From NCBI RefSeq assembly GCF_002111595.1, contig NZ_LUTN01000012.1, forward strand, positions 61,327-125,326: a stretch of 64,000 bases of DNA, read 5' to 3'. The notes below the pieces were generated by a model that was not told where the DNA came from, did not search any database, and worked only from the letters and a program-made list of their open reading frames with translations. Source of the DNA: Lonsdalea britannica. GTDB lineage: Bacteria > Pseudomonadota > Gammaproteobacteria > Enterobacterales > Enterobacteriaceae. The position numbers and the translations under genes are program-made. Shown here piece after piece: positions 35,268 to 43,864 of the stretch; positions within the stretch are counted from its first letter, which is position 1; each line of letters starts with the position of its first letter.

Positions 35268-36582
35268 GGTCTACCTCAATATCTACAGTGATGGATGCAC
35301 GAACGTCTGCTTCCAGTAGGTTGAGCTCCGCCTCACTAGCAGCATCGATAAAGAAGGTAACGGCGCGATCGTCGGAAGAACGCAGCGCTGTGAGCGATTC
35401 GCCGCGTTGCTTGTGAACAAAAACAGCGCGTAATACCGGCGGATCCTGAAGCTGTCCCGGAAGAATTTCCGGCCAGGTCTGGTTATCCTCAATCCAACTT
35501 ACCTGTACATCAGGCCATCGCACATGCACGTCCCTTAGCACACCCGGCGTATGTTCCAGATAAACCTGGCGCGCTACACGCATTGGTATCGGATAACGCG
35601 CTTTCTCACCAAGCATGATTTTGATAATGGCGGACTCCAACGGCTCCCCACAGGCCAGCCGGTAAAGTGGCAGAATGCCGTCTCCCGGCGTGCGGGCAGC
35701 AATTTCCATCAGGTAAGGTTTGCCATCAAGGCTTACGCGCCACTCGGAATGGGCAATACCATCAGAAAACGCCAGCGCACTCAGCACCTGCCGGGTAGAT
35801 TGCAATAGCAGGGCATTTTCGAATCCCAATCCGGGCACGGTATGTGCTAGCTCCACAAAGGTGTTGCTGTGCTGGTCGGTGGTCATTTTGTGCGTTACGG
35901 AAGAGAATATGATTTCGCCATCCTGCACCAATGACTCCACCGAATACTCCTGCCCTTCTATCCGTTGTTCCAGCAGCAGGGTTTCATAAGCTGGATAATC
36001 CACCAGCGCCGCGCGTGCCTGCCGTTCGTTATCCACAGAAATGACGCCTGATGAGGAGTGCCGCGTCGCCGGTTTTACGATCAATGGCCAAGGCAGCGTA
36101 CTCCAGTCAATTTCCTCGCGCTTTTCCGGTGCAATCACTCGCGAAGGCGGGCTGAATGGACTTAAGTAAAAACGCTGCAAATATTTACTGCGGCACACGC
36201 GGGTTGCCCGCAGACCTGGGCTGTTCAGGCCTAACGCATCGGCAATGATTCCGGTCGGTTCCACCAAGGTTTCTCCTACCGCAAAAGCCCCCACGATATG
36301 GTACTGCTGCTGCCACTGTTGCAGCGCGGCCACGACACTGGGGTTAAAAGACGCTTCCCGATCCAGCGCTCCCTGAACATAGGCAATATCGGCGATCAAC
36401 CCAGTGATGCTGTGCTTATTCTGACGAGCGGCCTCAGCCCCCTGACGATAGGATTCCGGCGTGACGACCAGAATGGTAATGTCCCGGTTCGCCAGCTCAC
36501 GCAGGTAAAGTGAATTGCGGCATATGACCCAAAATGCGCCAGTCAGCACGAAAGCACAGGGCAAATCTTTTTCAGCGTTCAT
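35260..36582 (-). CDS. ATP-grasp ligase
   Basis: The 440-residue protein has the ATP-grasp pattern: PLIVKPATRHSSSGVISV (phosphate loop), LLEQRIEGQEYSVESLV, HSEWRVSLDGKPYLMEIAAR with the metal-binding Glu, and GDGILPLY. It resembles the carboxylate-amine ligases that make dipeptides and amides in natural products (BacD/DdaF-like). It should activate a carboxylate as acyl phosphate and join it to an amine or hydrazine. It follows the P450 by 19 bases and overlaps the transporter gene. The acid and amine partners are unknown. Confidence 0.85.
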   Translation of the reverse strand: MNAEKDLPCAFVLTGAFWVICRNSLYLRELANRDITILVVTPESYRQGAEAARQNKHSITGLIADIAYVQGALDREASFNPSVVAALQQWQQQYHIVGAFAVGETLVEPTGIIADALGLNSPGLRATRVCRSKYLQRFYLSPFSPPSRVIAPEKREEIDWSTLPWPLIVKPATRHSSSGVISVDNERQARAALVDYPAYETLLLEQRIEGQEYSVESLVQDGEIIFSSVTHKMTTDQHSNTFVELAHTVPGLGFENALLLQSTRQVLSALAFSDGIAHSEWRVSLDGKPYLMEIAARTPGDGILPLYRLACGEPLESAIIKIMLGEKARYPIPMRVARQVYLEHTPGVLRDVHVRWPDVQVSWIEDNQTWPEILPGQLQDPPVLRAVFVHKQRGESLTALRSSDDRAVTFFIDAASEAELNLLEADVRASITVDIEVDHD

Positions 36583-36601
36583 AAATAAACCTTGTAAGCC
36601 G

Positions 36602-37741
36602 TTAAAGGATCAGTTTGGGGATACGCGCGTTGCCAGATGGCAGATAGCCGGTGCAATGGAGCGACTTAATCGCTACAGCGTCATGCTGCCGCACCGCATC
36701 GAGAAAACCACTGGCAATCGCCACCGCCACACCTTGACCCGGGCAACGATGGCGTCCATTGCTAAAGGTGAAACAACGGCGGTCAGTGCGGTTTGGGATA
36801 AATAAGTCCGCCTGCGGGTTGGCCTGGGGATCTCGGTTGGCGGCAGCCAGCAACAGTAGTACTGTATCGCCCGCGGCGATTTCCTCACCGCGCCACCGGA
36901 ATGGCGCGGCGGCGAAGCGGCGGGTGTTCTGGATCGGCGCATCAAATCGCGCGACTTCTTCCACAAAGTCGTTCAGCGAGGCCTCGATGAATGATTGCGG
37001 ATAGCGCTGTGCTGCCAGTAGAGCATTGCCGATCAATCCGGCGGTGGCATCATACGTTTGCGAAAGTAAACCGATGCTATTTGCAATCAGTGCAGCCTGG
37101 TGCGTCCAGTCATCGGCCACCGCCGCATGCAGTAGCGCGGCCAGCAAGGTCCCTTCTTTGACCTGCTCAAGCTGACTGCCATAACGCGTGAGCAGTTGCT
37201 CCGCGGCTAAACTGGCTCGAGCCTGCTGTTCAGCGCTGGCAGAAGCAGGAATACAAAGTACAAATTCGGCGATTAATGCGCTCATTTCCGGCAGAGCGTC
37301 ATCACTAAAACCGCACAGCGACGCGACTATTGCGGCCGGAAGGGTAAATACCAGATCGTTAATTTCACCGTGCTGTTGCAAACCGCGAAGAGCGTTCGCA
37401 AATGCCTTTTGCTGCACCTGCTGCAAATCTGCGGAGGCGATCGCCTGCACGATAATGCTTTTCAACCGCTGTTGGTGCTCTCCTTCGCGCATCCGCACCA
37501 GATTACCGAAAATGTCGCCTGCCGCAGTGCCGACGAGGCCAACCGGAACGGGTTCCGAAATAGGACGCACCTGAAGCTGTGACGCCTCGAGAACCGCCGT
37601 GACCGAGGCCGCATCCGCAGCGATCCACAACTTTAGCTCCGGATCAAAACTGAACGGCTGCTCACGCGTCAGCATGGCGTACCAGCCATAAGGATTTTCA
37701 TGCTGAATCGCGCTGAAGGGATTAAGTGCAATATGGCTCAT
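36602..37741 (-). CDS. Cytochrome P450
   Basis: The 379-residue P450 has the haem loop FSNGRHRCPGQG with Cys333 as ligand, and the helix I region SQTYDATAGLIGNAL. The length is typical of soluble bacterial P450s. It is four-base-overlapped with the dehydrogenase gene. P450s in N-N pathways oxidise carbon or nitrogen; which is the case here is open. It differs strongly from the P450 at 15639. No ferredoxin gene is nearby. Confidence 0.9.
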   Translation of the reverse strand: MSHIALNPFSAIQHENPYGWYAMLTREQPFSFDPELKLWIAADAASVTAVLEASQLQVRPISEPVPVGLVGTAAGDIFGNLVRMREGEHQQRLKSIIVQAIASADLQQVQQKAFANALRGLQQHGEINDLVFTLPAAIVASLCGFSDDALPEMSALIAEFVLCIPASASAEQQARASLAAEQLLTRYGSQLEQVKEGTLLAALLHAAVADDWTHQAALIANSIGLLSQTYDATAGLIGNALLAAQRYPQSFIEASLNDFVEEVARFDAPIQNTRRFAAAPFRWRGEEIAAGDTVLLLLAAANRDPQANPQADLFIPNRTDRRCFTFSNGRHRCPGQGVAVAIASGFLDAVRQHDAVAIKSLHCTGYLPSGNARIPKLIL

Positions 37742-38931
37742 AGCAGATCCTCCCGGAGCTTAAGACGGTGGGTATCCAGTGCCGAGGCGATATTCATCAG
37801 CAGCGTTTCCGACGCACCTTCATAAATACGCAGTGGACGGATCTGCAGATAAAGCCGAGCAATAGCGCTGTCAGCCACCACACCAGCGGCCCCTAGCATT
37901 TGCAATGCATCATCAACAATGCGGCTCGCCTGTTCCGTGGAGAAGTATTTCGCCATTGCCGAGCTTTTACCAAACCCCGGCTCACTGTTGTCCATCTGCC
38001 AGGCTGCATGTGCCGTCATCAGCGTAGCTGCAGACAGTGTGATCTCCATTTTTGCCAAGGTGGCTTTCACCAGTTGTAAGTCAATGAGCCGCCCCTGGTA
38101 GATTTTTCTGAGCGAGGCGTGGCGTAGCGCAATATCCGCCGCGCGGCGGGCAAAACCGATAGCCGCGCTGGCGACCGTCATGCGAAAGCGATCCAGGGTA
38201 TCCAGCGCGATGATGAACCCCTGCCCCGGCTTACCCAGCAGGTTTTCCGCAGGAACCCTGACGCGATCGAAGTGCAGATGCGCCCAAGAGCGCGGAGCAA
38301 GGGCTTCCAGCGGCCTGTTGCAGATACCTGCCAGCGAGGCATCGACGATAAAGGCGCTCAGGCCTAATGGTCCCGGGCCTTCACCTGTGCGAGCAATGAC
38401 AATGAGGCAACCGGCAATGTCGCCTTGCGCAATCCAGGCTTTATCGCCACTCAGCAGATAATGGTCACCTTCACGTTCAGCGACAAGTGCCACTGCGGAG
38501 ACATCCGATCCCGCCTCCGGCTCTGATATGGCGAAAGCAGCCGCACAGTCACCGCTAGCGAGCCGGGGCAAATACAACTGGCGCTGCGCGTCGTTACCGT
38601 AACGGCGAATCACACTTCCGCTTAAGGTTTGAATCGACCAAGCGAAGTCCAGCAAATCATTGTGATAAGCCAGCGTCTGGCGAAATAAACACGCGCTACG
38701 CGCATCGGTGCTAAAGTGATGCTCCGGTCCGTCAAGGTGCGCCAGCCAACCAGCTCGGCCCAGCAGTTGCAGCAGACGTTTGCCCTGCGTCGCAGGATCC
38801 GCGCCGTCTTGTTGCCATGCAAATTGTTGGTGCTGGCACCAGCTATCCAGCGCCGCGATCTGTTCAATATGCTCTGGTTGGTAAAAAGGCACCGTTAACA
38901 TTGCATTATCATGACTGAATAGATTATCCAT
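37738..38931 (-). CDS. Acyl-CoA dehydrogenase-like flavoenzyme
   Basis: The 397-residue protein has FAISEPEAGSDVSAVAL, LLSGDKAWIAQGDIAG and LRIYEGASETLLMNIA, with the catalytic-type Glu of the YEG motif. In azaserine biosynthesis, as I recall, a dehydrogenase of this family oxidises carrier-bound hydrazinoacetate to the hydrazone. The same step is plausible here, with the carrier at 24264 or the carrier domain of the cupin-MetRS protein. The 77-base gap to the diiron oxidase gene is the largest in the operon and may hold an internal start signal. Confidence 0.88.
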   Translation of the reverse strand: MDNLFSHDNAMLTVPFYQPEHIEQIAALDSWCQHQQFAWQQDGADPATQGKRLLQLLGRAGWLAHLDGPEHHFSTDARSACLFRQTLAYHNDLLDFAWSIQTLSGSVIRRYGNDAQRQLYLPRLASGDCAAAFAISEPEAGSDVSAVALVAEREGDHYLLSGDKAWIAQGDIAGCLIVIARTGEGPGPLGLSAFIVDASLAGICNRPLEALAPRSWAHLHFDRVRVPAENLLGKPGQGFIIALDTLDRFRMTVASAAIGFARRAADIALRHASLRKIYQGRLIDLQLVKATLAKMEITLSAATLMTAHAAWQMDNSEPGFGKSSAMAKYFSTEQASRIVDDALQMLGAAGVVADSAIARLYLQIRPLRIYEGASETLLMNIASALDTHRLKLREDLL

Positions 38932-39008
38932 TGCGCAGCCCTGTATCCATGCTCTTCTCCGCAGCGTTGCCCTGTGAGATCGGCTGTTAAATGATTGTGG
39001 TGTGAAGA

Positions 39009-41189
39009 TCAGATCAGTAATTCGCTGTGATTTGTATTTTCAGGCACGTTCTCTGTTGGCAGATCAGTTTCAACATAAAGCGCAAAGGAAGCGTAGCCGC
39101 GCCAGATGCGCCGCCAGCGCTGCTGAACTTCGTCCTCGCTTAGACCGAGTTTACTGTCATCCAAATGGTCAATAATCAGATCAACCGCCTGCCGGGAATG
39201 CCCTGCGGAGAAATTATCAATAGTCAAATGCGCTTCTTCATAAATGGTGTCGAAACCATAGCGACGCAGCTTCTGGATCTCATGCATGCGCATTTCGCCT
39301 AGTCCCAGCATTTCAATCCCTAGGTTGTAGCCAAGCAGTTCTTCATAAAAAGTGTCGGGAAACTGCGATATTGCCAACTGATGCAGCGAAAAATCGTAGA
39401 TATCGGGCAGTTCTTCCTGCTGGCAGAAGGCTTTTTCACGGATGTGCGGCAGGCTGATATCCATGCTTTTCAGCACCCGCAGGATCAGAGTGATGTGATT
39501 TTTCTCATATTCACCCAGCCCCATTTCGTCGGCGTAGATCGCCAGCATTTTGCCATCAACGCGCCGGTGATTACGCAGGGTTCCACCGAACCGGTGCGCC
39601 CAAGCGCCATCGATCATGCTACCTAGCGCCATCAATTTTTGGCCAAAGAGCACACTTTCTCGATCGGGGATTTCCGTCAGGCGTTCATAAGGGTGCACCA
39701 GTTTTTCCCAGTAAATTTTTTCCATGCGCGCCAACAGCGCTTCCGGGGTGTAACTGAAATAGCTGGCGTCTGTGTAGCGCCCACTGCTGCCGGTGGTGAA
39801 AAGCGCTTCTGCTTGTTGCAACGTTTGCTCAACCCGCAGTTTTAATCGCGCCAGATGACAGGGGTAATGCTCGATATTCACCAGGCGCCACAACAGCTCC
39901 CGGTGATCGGGCAACTGCGCACTCTGCCAGACAACGTGCGATTGTAGAGAAGTATCTCGGCAGCGTTTTAGCCAGACTGCTGACTGCTCACTTCCTGCGT
40001 CCGTAAAGTCGCTGAGACAAATGTCATCCCCGCTTTGCGAATTGGCTATCCAGCGAGCCATGGTTGCCGCTTCTTGGGGGCTGAAAATACCAAACATTGA
40101 TCCGCCAAAACGGATCGCTTTCTGAAAACTGCATTCACCTGACGGTAACTGGCGAAAGTAAGGCGAGGCGCGTAGGGCGCGTAAAAATGTCTCCGTATCA
40201 GATAATTGCTCCGGACACTCCGCTAGGCTGCATTTTTCCAGACGGATACGCTTATGATGTTTACCTGCCAGCGGCAGATGACGACGAACAATCTCCGCCA
40301 TGCGGTCGTCCGGCGTGCGTTGCGCCAGTTGGCTTTGCAGCGCCAACAACATCTCGCTGTTGGCTAGCTCTAGATCTACGGCACGAACCACAGCATTCAG
40401 CATGCGTTTTTCGCTGACCGCCCCTTGCTCATCCTGCTGACAGTGGCGCAAGAATGTGGCCATCAGCGTATCAAGCTGCACCTGAGCGATAGGCGCGGGC
40501 AACCCCAGCAGCGCATCATCAAAACCGAGGCAGTAGTAAGCGTAATGAAGCCCCACCACTTCTGGCAGATGGCTGGCGGGCAAGCGGGACAACGCCAACC
40601 AGAAAGACGCCTGCCAGGCGGTGAGTTCAACACTTCCGAGGCATTCTGTGATGCCAGAAGTGTAAACTTCAGGTATGGCGATACCCATCGCGGCGAACTG
40701 GCGGTAACGCAGCCTTTGCTGGCTGTTGGCTATTTCACCATGCCCTTTCAGCGCAAAATTTTGTCCACCAAGGAGGCAAACCACTTCAGCGGGTTCGGTG
40801 GCGGGCTGCGAAACATAATCCAACCAACAGCCTGCAATCAGTGCTAACAGAGCACGCTGACGCAGTAGCTGTTTACGATCGTCATCATTCGCCTGCGACA
40901 GTCGCTCGACCCGCTTGAACAACGTGGTCTTTGCCGTGGCAATAAATGCGGGCAGTTCTACGGCGGTCAGCGGCGGAAAATCCGCTGTTGTACTGGCCAA
41001 TAAGGTCTCAGTTAACTGGAGGGCCAGCAGCTGTTGCCCTTCGCTCTCAATATCGCTGGCAAACGCTTTATACAGCGTCTTCGCGGACCCTTGTTCTAGC
41101 CACGCATCCAGCACAGGCTTCGCCTCCGGCGAAAAATGAAACTGTAAATAAGGAAGTGCCGTGGTGCAGTCCCTGATTGTCGTATTCAC
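39009..41189 (-). CDS. Large haem-oxygenase-like diiron oxidase (HDO)
   Basis: The last ~250 residues of this 726-residue protein carry the ligand set of iron-containing HDO enzymes: YADEMGLGEYEKNH, LLGYNLGIEMLG, and the terminal helix AHLTIDNFSAGH with His654, Asp658 and His664. Such enzymes (SznF, BesC, UndA types) N-oxygenate amines or guanidines, or cleave C-C bonds. In azaserine synthesis, as I recall, an HDO helps convert hydrazone to diazo. The N-terminal ~400 residues match nothing I recognise; they include two YYCLGFDDALLG-like helical stretches and may be a second, inactive helical domain. It overlaps the FabH-like gene. Confidence 0.8.
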   Translation of the reverse strand: MNTTIRDCTTALPYLQFHFSPEAKPVLDAWLEQGSAKTLYKAFASDIESEGQQLLALQLTETLLASTTADFPPLTAVELPAFIATAKTTLFKRVERLSQANDDDRKQLLRQRALLALIAGCWLDYVSQPATEPAEVVCLLGGQNFALKGHGEIANSQQRLRYRQFAAMGIAIPEVYTSGITECLGSVELTAWQASFWLALSRLPASHLPEVVGLHYAYYCLGFDDALLGLPAPIAQVQLDTLMATFLRHCQQDEQGAVSEKRMLNAVVRAVDLELANSEMLLALQSQLAQRTPDDRMAEIVRRHLPLAGKHHKRIRLEKCSLAECPEQLSDTETFLRALRASPYFRQLPSGECSFQKAIRFGGSMFGIFSPQEAATMARWIANSQSGDDICLSDFTDAGSEQSAVWLKRCRDTSLQSHVVWQSAQLPDHRELLWRLVNIEHYPCHLARLKLRVEQTLQQAEALFTTGSSGRYTDASYFSYTPEALLARMEKIYWEKLVHPYERLTEIPDRESVLFGQKLMALGSMIDGAWAHRFGGTLRNHRRVDGKMLAIYADEMGLGEYEKNHITLILRVLKSMDISLPHIREKAFCQQEELPDIYDFSLHQLAISQFPDTFYEELLGYNLGIEMLGLGEMRMHEIQKLRRYGFDTIYEEAHLTIDNFSAGHSRQAVDLIIDHLDDSKLGLSEDEVQQRWRRIWRGYASFALYVETDLPTENVPENTNHSELLI

Positions 41190-42109
41190 TTTTCTTTCCT
41201 TTTTTGCAACAGAACTGACGCTCGTGCGCCGGGAATACTCGCAGCCAGTTGGAAGATACCCTGAGCGGGGAGTCGTCCACTGACTTCAGCATCAATAAGA
41301 TTGATCAACGGATCGGCGGAAAAACAGTGGCCAATTCGGGCGATGTTGTCAGTGAACAGCTGTCCAGCGGCGTAGCCTGCCTGGCGTTCTTTCAAATTAC
41401 ACAGCGGCAGGTAAACGTTGGTATGAAATAAAAGGCTAATATCGCTGATATTAATTTGCGTCTCGGCAAACAATTGCTGATTAACTGCGATTGCCAGTGT
41501 TGAAGACAGTCCGTCGGCAACCGTGGAGAGATCCTGTTTTTCTGCACTGGCTAAGATGGTGAATCCCTCGCTGGGATGGCCGCTGCCAGTTATCACACAG
41601 CTTGCCGCCCCGTCAGAGAACAAGGCAAAATTTTCCAACCGTGGTTTTGCATCTGCCATGCAATCACTGGCCACTAGGAGAATCGCGTTTGATTGCCCAC
41701 TCGCAATCCGCGCCTGGGCCAGCCGTACGCCTTTCAGTAAATTGGTACAGCGCCCCAGCGTCACACCTGTTATTTCGGCCTGATTCAGCTGCAAAGCATC
41801 GGCAAAAGTACAAAGCATGCGGGTTTGCTCATCGGCATTGGCGGCCAGTGAGCTGCTGCAAAAAATGACCGTGTCTATGGGTTCAACCGAATCAGCTAAA
41901 GTTTTACGCGCACTTTCCAACGCCAACTGCATAAATGAGGATGTAGTCTTGCGTACCTCTCCCCATCCCCACATTTCAGGCAGCTCAGGCATAGAAAACA
42001 TTGCGGCACGCTGCTGCCAGCCTGGGAGCTGATCGTAAGGCAGTGTTTCCTCGCCCAGTTCATAATGGAGGGCGGTCATTTTTATCTGCGCAAAAACATC
42101 GCCAACCAT
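41186..42109 (-). CDS. FabH-like condensing enzyme/acyltransferase (KAS III family)
   Basis: The 307-residue protein has Cys121 in LGRCTNLLKG, His229 in FHTNVYLP and His261 in GHCFSADPLINL, the same GHC variant seen in region A. It shares a single base with the preceding lyase-family gene and four bases with the HDO gene. It could condense a tethered acyl group with a malonyl unit or act as an acyl transferase, as some KAS III relatives do. Its presence links regions A and B by enzyme type, although the genes are not close in sequence. Confidence 0.85.
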   Translation of the reverse strand: MVGDVFAQIKMTALHYELGEETLPYDQLPGWQQRAAMFSMPELPEMWGWGEVRKTTSSFMQLALESARKTLADSVEPIDTVIFCSSSLAANADEQTRMLCTFADALQLNQAEITGVTLGRCTNLLKGVRLAQARIASGQSNAILLVASDCMADAKPRLENFALFSDGAASCVITGSGHPSEGFTILASAEKQDLSTVADGLSSTLAIAVNQQLFAETQINISDISLLFHTNVYLPLCNLKERQAGYAAGQLFTDNIARIGHCFSADPLINLIDAEVSGRLPAQGIFQLAASIPGARASVLLQKRKEK

Positions 42110-42972
42110 CAGAGTTTTCCTTTCGTGAGAAGCTTCGCCACGTCAAAATAGCCGACAGACCGGTCAAGAAAAGTACAGCTTCCGTTTTGTTGAAGCTCCT
42201 GTAGCGCAGAGAAACAGCCGCCCAGCGCCGCGCGGGATAAGGCCGATCCCAGGCTAACGCGTGTGACGCCAAGGGCAAACAACTCGGATACGGTCAGCCG
42301 ATTCCCTGCGCCTAGCAGCACGTTTACCGGCACATTGACCGCACGACATACCGTTTTAATTGATTCAGCATCCGGCAGCGCCGGGGCATACACCACATCC
42401 GCACCTGCTTTTTCAAAGGCTTTCAGCCGTGCAATGGTGTCCTGAAGATCGTGGATGCCGTACAGAAAGTTTTCAGCACGTGCCGTTAAGGTAAAGGGGA
42501 AAGGTAGTCTTCTGGCCGCCTCCACAGCGGCTTCGACACGCATTAGTGAGGTGGAGAAATCTCTGATGGGTTGCTGTTCGTCGCCGGAATAATCTTCGAT
42601 AGAACAACCCACGGCCCCGGTGGCCGCTGCTGCCATGATGTTGCTGATAATGCCATCGGCATCGCTGGCAAAACCATCTTCCAAGTCGACAGAAAGGGGC
42701 AAATCGGTCACGCTGACTATCTGACTGGCATTTTCCAGAGTTTCTTCCAAGGTTACCGCCGCGGTGCGGTCAAGCTTTCCGAGGGAAAAAGCTAGTCCGG
42801 CGCTGGTGGTGCCGAGCGCAATAAATCCCGCCTTTTCCATTAAAATAGCCGTGCCGCGATCCCATGGATTGGGCATAACGAAAGGCACGCCGTTGGCATG
42901 CAGGCGTTTAAATAATTCACCTTTTAGTTTTTGTGTTTTAATAAACTGACTTGCCTCAATATTGACAGTCAT
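42109..42972 (-). CDS. Isocitrate lyase/PEP mutase superfamily enzyme
   Basis: The 287-residue TIM-barrel protein has VDLEDGFASD, CSIEDYSGD, TARAENFLYG and a C-terminal GVTRVSLGSALSRA. These fit the isocitrate lyase/PEP mutase superfamily (methylisocitrate-lyase or oxaloacetate-hydrolase-like branch). The PEP mutase signature EDKxxxxxNS is absent (SIEDYSGDEQQ here), so phosphonate chemistry is not supported. It might cleave or make a C-C bond to supply a small acid such as glyoxylate, from which glycine can be made. The assignment to a reaction is inference. Confidence 0.75.
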   Translation of the reverse strand: MTVNIEASQFIKTQKLKGELFKRLHANGVPFVMPNPWDRGTAILMEKAGFIALGTTSAGLAFSLGKLDRTAAVTLEETLENASQIVSVTDLPLSVDLEDGFASDADGIISNIMAAAATGAVGCSIEDYSGDEQQPIRDFSTSLMRVEAAVEAARRLPFPFTLTARAENFLYGIHDLQDTIARLKAFEKAGADVVYAPALPDAESIKTVCRAVNVPVNVLLGAGNRLTVSELFALGVTRVSLGSALSRAALGGCFSALQELQQNGSCTFLDRSVGYFDVAKLLTKGKL

Positions 42973-43002
42973 AGTTTTACCCTAATCTTTTCTTTAATAG
43001 AT

Positions 43003-43773
43003 TTATATTATTAAAGACTGGTGAAATATCTCACTATTGTTTTCGCTACTGATACAATCTCTAATAACAGAAGCGATTAGCTCGGGATTTTCGTTGAAGT
43101 AAAAATGATTTCCAGGAACGATATGGTTTTTATATTCCGTCGTTGTAACTTTCTTCCATTGCGTTATTGCTTCGAGCGAAACATGAGAATCATTGTCTCC
43201 GACAACGCTATAGATAGGTATTGAAAGTTTATTTTTAGGTTGATACTTATATCTACCTATCAATTCGAAGTCTTTCCGGATTTTTTTTAGAAAAAAACTG
43301 ATGAGCTCTTCCGTTATAGCACCTTCTTCCATTCCATTAAAAAAAAGGATTTCTTTAGAAAATTCTTGGTCTGACATAGCGTTCATCTTCAGAACTCTGG
43401 ATGAAGGCACGCCGGCTGGGGCTGCGCTAGAGGATACGATTAGCCCTTTTGGAGAAGCCCTCACCTTGAGAGCGACTTCATATGCCAATATTGCTCCCAT
43501 ACTATGGCCGAAAAGGTAATAATTATTAATGCCCGACCGGTCTATATTCTTAGCAATCTCTTCAGTCAGCGATTCCACACTGGAAGGATATTTTTCAGAA
43601 AAACGACGTCCTGTCCCAGGTAGACACATAGCCATGAGAGTGGCATCCAATTCCAAAAATTCTTGCCACTTCAAATAATCTTCTGAATTCCCTCCGGCAT
43701 GAGGAAAGCATAATATAAGAGGTTTAGAATCATTGTTTACTGGGAAGCTTTTAAAAAATTTTAGGTTTTCCAT
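43003..43773 (-). CDS. Type II thioesterase
   Basis: The 256-residue protein has CFPHAGGNSEDY near the N-terminus, the nucleophile elbow FGHSMGAI with Ser91, VVGDNDSHVS (Asp) and VPGNHFYF (His), the standard external thioesterase set (GrsT/YbtT-like). It removes stalled acyl groups from carrier domains or releases product. It is the first gene of the 21-kb leftward run. The upstream region is AT-rich with a candidate promoter. Its base composition is more AT-rich than the rest of the operon. Confidence 0.88.
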   Translation of the reverse strand: MENLKFFKSFPVNNDSKPLILCFPHAGGNSEDYLKWQEFLELDATLMAMCLPGTGRRFSEKYPSSVESLTEEIAKNIDRSGINNYYLFGHSMGAILAYEVALKVRASPKGLIVSSSAAPAGVPSSRVLKMNAMSDQEFSKEILFFNGMEEGAITEELISFFLKKIRKDFELIGRYKYQPKNKLSIPIYSVVGDNDSHVSLEAITQWKKVTTTEYKNHIVPGNHFYFNENPELIASVIRDCISSENNSEIFHQSLII

Positions 43774-43835
43774 AAACCATCCTGCCTATTTAAATATTTA
43801 CTGATTTTTATTTAAATTCATGCAAGGTGTAATCG

Positions 43836-43864
43836 AACCTATCACCTCAATTTTTTTATGTCAA
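43836..43864 (-). promoter_or_regulatory. Candidate promoter of the leftward biosynthetic operon
   Basis: On the minus strand TTGACA (43859-43864) is followed, after 17 bases, by TAGGTT (43836-43841). This is about 65 bases upstream of the thioesterase start. The -35 is perfect; the -10 is weak, which would fit an activated promoter. No regulator gene is present in the operon. Confidence 0.35.

Noticed and set aside
42109..42972. PEP mutase and phosphonate synthesis
   Set aside because: The EDKxxxxxNS signature is absent and no phosphonopyruvate decarboxylase is encoded.
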